A DNA stretch of 64,000 bases from PALSA-1353 sp036267155 (GTDB lineage Bacteria > Planctomycetota > Phycisphaerae > Tepidisphaerales > Tepidisphaeraceae): NCBI GenBank assembly GCA_036267155.1, contig DATAWP010000066.1, forward strand, positions 79,636 to 143,635, read 5' to 3'. Below the pieces are notes generated by a model, which searched no databases, was not told the origin of the DNA, and was given only the letters and a program-made list of their open reading frames with translations. Below, in pieces: positions 62,708 through 64,000 of the stretch. Made by a program: the position numbers and the translations under genes. Every line of letters begins with the position of its first letter. Positions within the stretch are counted from its first letter, which is position 1.

Positions 62708-64000
62708 ATGCGAGATCATCTTGGAAAAAAGGCCGCTTCGCTCGGCAGTGCGGTAGGTCTGGTCGTCGCCGCGATGGCGTTGCCGGCTCGCGCACAGTCG
62801 TTTCAGTCGCAGTTGTTGGAGAATCCCGGTTTCGAAAGTCCAACCGATTCTACCGGTGCCAACACGGATTCCACGGTCGCCGGTTGGTCGCTTTATGGCA
62901 ATGCCGTACGCGCGAGCTTCCAGAACAACACCCCGGGCGGCGAGTGGATGATATGGCTGCAGACATTTGATTCGTTTGGCGGAGTCTATCAGGATGTCCA
63001 ACCCGTTACCGACGGTACGACCTACAATCTCAGTGCCTATTGGTACTTCGAAGCCAACGAGCCAACCGTACCCGGTTTGGTGACGGATATGGCCCTGTTG
63101 TTTCTGAACGCCTCGGATCAGCCCGTCGGGCCGACGGACGCCAATGGCTTTTCCGACGCGACGTACATTCCCGCCAGTTCGGTGACGACGACGGGCGCAT
63201 GGCTCCAATATACCGTCAGCGGGGTTGCCCCAACCGGCGCGACAGCCGTGGAAGTAAGCTTCGACTTCGTGAACGGATCGAACGGGAACGCGCAGGGGGC
63301 TTTCGTCGACGACGCGGACCTTTCAGGAGATGGGGTTGCACAGAACACCGCACAATGGGCCGTCTCCGGCAGCGGTGACTGGAACAGTTCCGGAAACTGG
63401 ACGACCGGCTCAGTCCCCAATTCAGTCGACGCCGTGGCCGATCTCTTCAGCTCTATCACATCTTCGCCCGAGACGATTTATACGAACGCTGCTATCACTG
63501 CCGGCACTTTGCATTTCAATAACGCCAACGAATATGTGATTGCCGGAGCCCCGACGCTGACGCTGCAAACCACCACCGGCAACGCGCTGGTGCAGGTCGA
63601 TCAGGGAATCGACGAACTCGATCTGCCGGTGACGATCGCCAGCAATACGACGTTTGATGTCGCCGTCGGCGCGACGCTGCTCGTCGCCAATCCCGTGACG
63701 GTTAAGCCCGGCGAGTCGTTGTCGCAGACCGGCGGCGGTACGGTGACGTATCAATCCATCATCAGCGTTGGAACCGGCGGCAGCATTGCTTTCGCGAACT
63801 CCACGCACGCCTCCGAACTTTCCCTGGCGTCCGGGGCAAACGCATCCGTCGGCGGCTCAGGCACCGTGCTGGAGGTGGACACCCTGGCCAACGGCGGAAC
63901 CATCAACCTTCAGAACAACGAGTTGCTGATTAACTACGGCAGTTCAGCCGATCCGGTCGCCTCGGTGCGCGCTGAATTGCAAAGCGGCTACGCAAACGGC
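62708..64000 (+). CDS. Secreted CBM-like/stalk protein, 5' part (runs off the window)
   Basis: 431 codons are visible from the ATG at 62708 with AGGAGG five bases upstream; no stop before the window ends. Signal peptide to PARAQ (~30). Residues ~35-215 are a beta domain (LLENPGFESPTDS, EWMIWLQTFDSFGGVYQDVQ, PTDANGFSDATYIP) like the PEP-CTERM protein at 53567. From ~220 it closely follows the stalk module of the giant GH144 protein (GNWTTGSVPNS, ETIYTNAAITAGTLHFNNAN, ASNTTFDVAVGATLLVANPV, INYGSSADPVASVRAELQSG). A dockerin is expected beyond the edge by analogy. It is divergent from the phosphorylase and bears the LacI operator, so it belongs to this regulon. Confidence 0.8.
   Translation, partial: MRDHLGKKAASLGSAVGLVVAAMALPARAQSFQSQLLENPGFESPTDSTGANTDSTVAGWSLYGNAVRASFQNNTPGGEWMIWLQTFDSFGGVYQDVQPVTDGTTYNLSAYWYFEANEPTVPGLVTDMALLFLNASDQPVGPTDANGFSDATYIPASSVTTTGAWLQYTVSGVAPTGATAVEVSFDFVNGSNGNAQGAFVDDADLSGDGVAQNTAQWAVSGSGDWNSSGNWTTGSVPNSVDAVADLFSSITSSPETIYTNAAITAGTLHFNNANEYVIAGAPTLTLQTTTGNALVQVDQGIDELDLPVTIASNTTFDVAVGATLLVANPVTVKPGESLSQTGGGTVTYQSIISVGTGGSIAFANSTHASELSLASGANASVGGSGTVLEVDTLANGGTINLQNNELLINYGSSADPVASVRAELQSGYANG

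Overview
The window reads as the chromosome of a planctomycete, probably of the Phycisphaerae type. The clues are an LEPR-XLL-like N-terminus on a giant surface protein, PEP-CTERM proteins, a pseudopilin with an H-X(n)-DG C-terminus, dockerin repeats on a non-cellulosomal protein, an ECF sigma factor with a transmembrane extension, and tandem GT41 TPR glycosyltransferases. The placement is inferred from gene families only. No rRNA, transposase gene, phage structural gene or CRISPR array was seen.

Layout. 1-11.4 kb is core-like: the tail of an HDOD protein, cardiolipin synthase, an M29 aminopeptidase, an orphan MntA-like nucleotidyltransferase, the HrpB helicase, two adjacent GT41 glycosyltransferases and tRNA-Val(CAC). 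11.45-14.1 kb looks like a small, AT-richer, decayed insertion next to that tRNA: a short membrane protein, an ECF sigma factor with an extracytoplasmic domain, a possible integrase tail and an imperfect copy of the tRNA 3' end. 14.3-22.2 kb holds a secreted C45-type hydrolase fused to an M1-like tail, a secreted hypothetical protein, a DinB protein and a secreted GH38 mannosidase. 22.3-29.1 kb is a minus-strand nitrogen/transport cluster: amtB, a terminator, an NhaD/ArsB-type antiporter, a PII protein lacking Tyr51, two small proteins and an APC permease with a USP-like tail. 29.9-31.7 kb is a decayed AlgB/KinB-like two-component pair. The regulator has lost the sigma54-contact GAFTGA loop, and only the last part of the kinase ATPase domain remains. 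31.7-34.8 kb carries glpD and a PEP-CTERM protein whose 3' end is fused to a second copy of the glpD 3' end. 34.9-45.1 kb has a DUF748/AsmA-like giant coupled to a lipoprotein, an unknown protein, a DUF6600-like lipoprotein and an FNT-family channel.

45.1-45.95 kb, between two convergent genes, contains the most unusual non-coding structure. Four copies of a GTAACTGTTTACCG motif are arranged as two inverted pairs. The larger pair encloses a roughly 200-bp-armed inverted repeat whose arms align without gaps and encode similar short peptides pointing outward.

46.0-64.0 kb is a coherent carbohydrate locus that I read as beta-1,2-glucan (sophoro-oligosaccharide) utilisation: a GH94 1,2-beta-oligoglucan phosphorylase-like enzyme, two GH144-type endo-beta-1,2-glucanase-like proteins (one small, one a 1384-residue surface protein with a dockerin), a binding protein and two permeases of a sugar ABC transporter with no ATPase gene, a pseudopilin, PEP-CTERM and CBM-like surface proteins, and a LacI regulator. 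Matching LacI-type palindromes lie in candidate promoters of lacI, the phosphorylase and the divergent gene at 62.7 kb. Two of these share nearly the same -35/-10/operator arrangement, which suggests one repressor controls the locus and itself.
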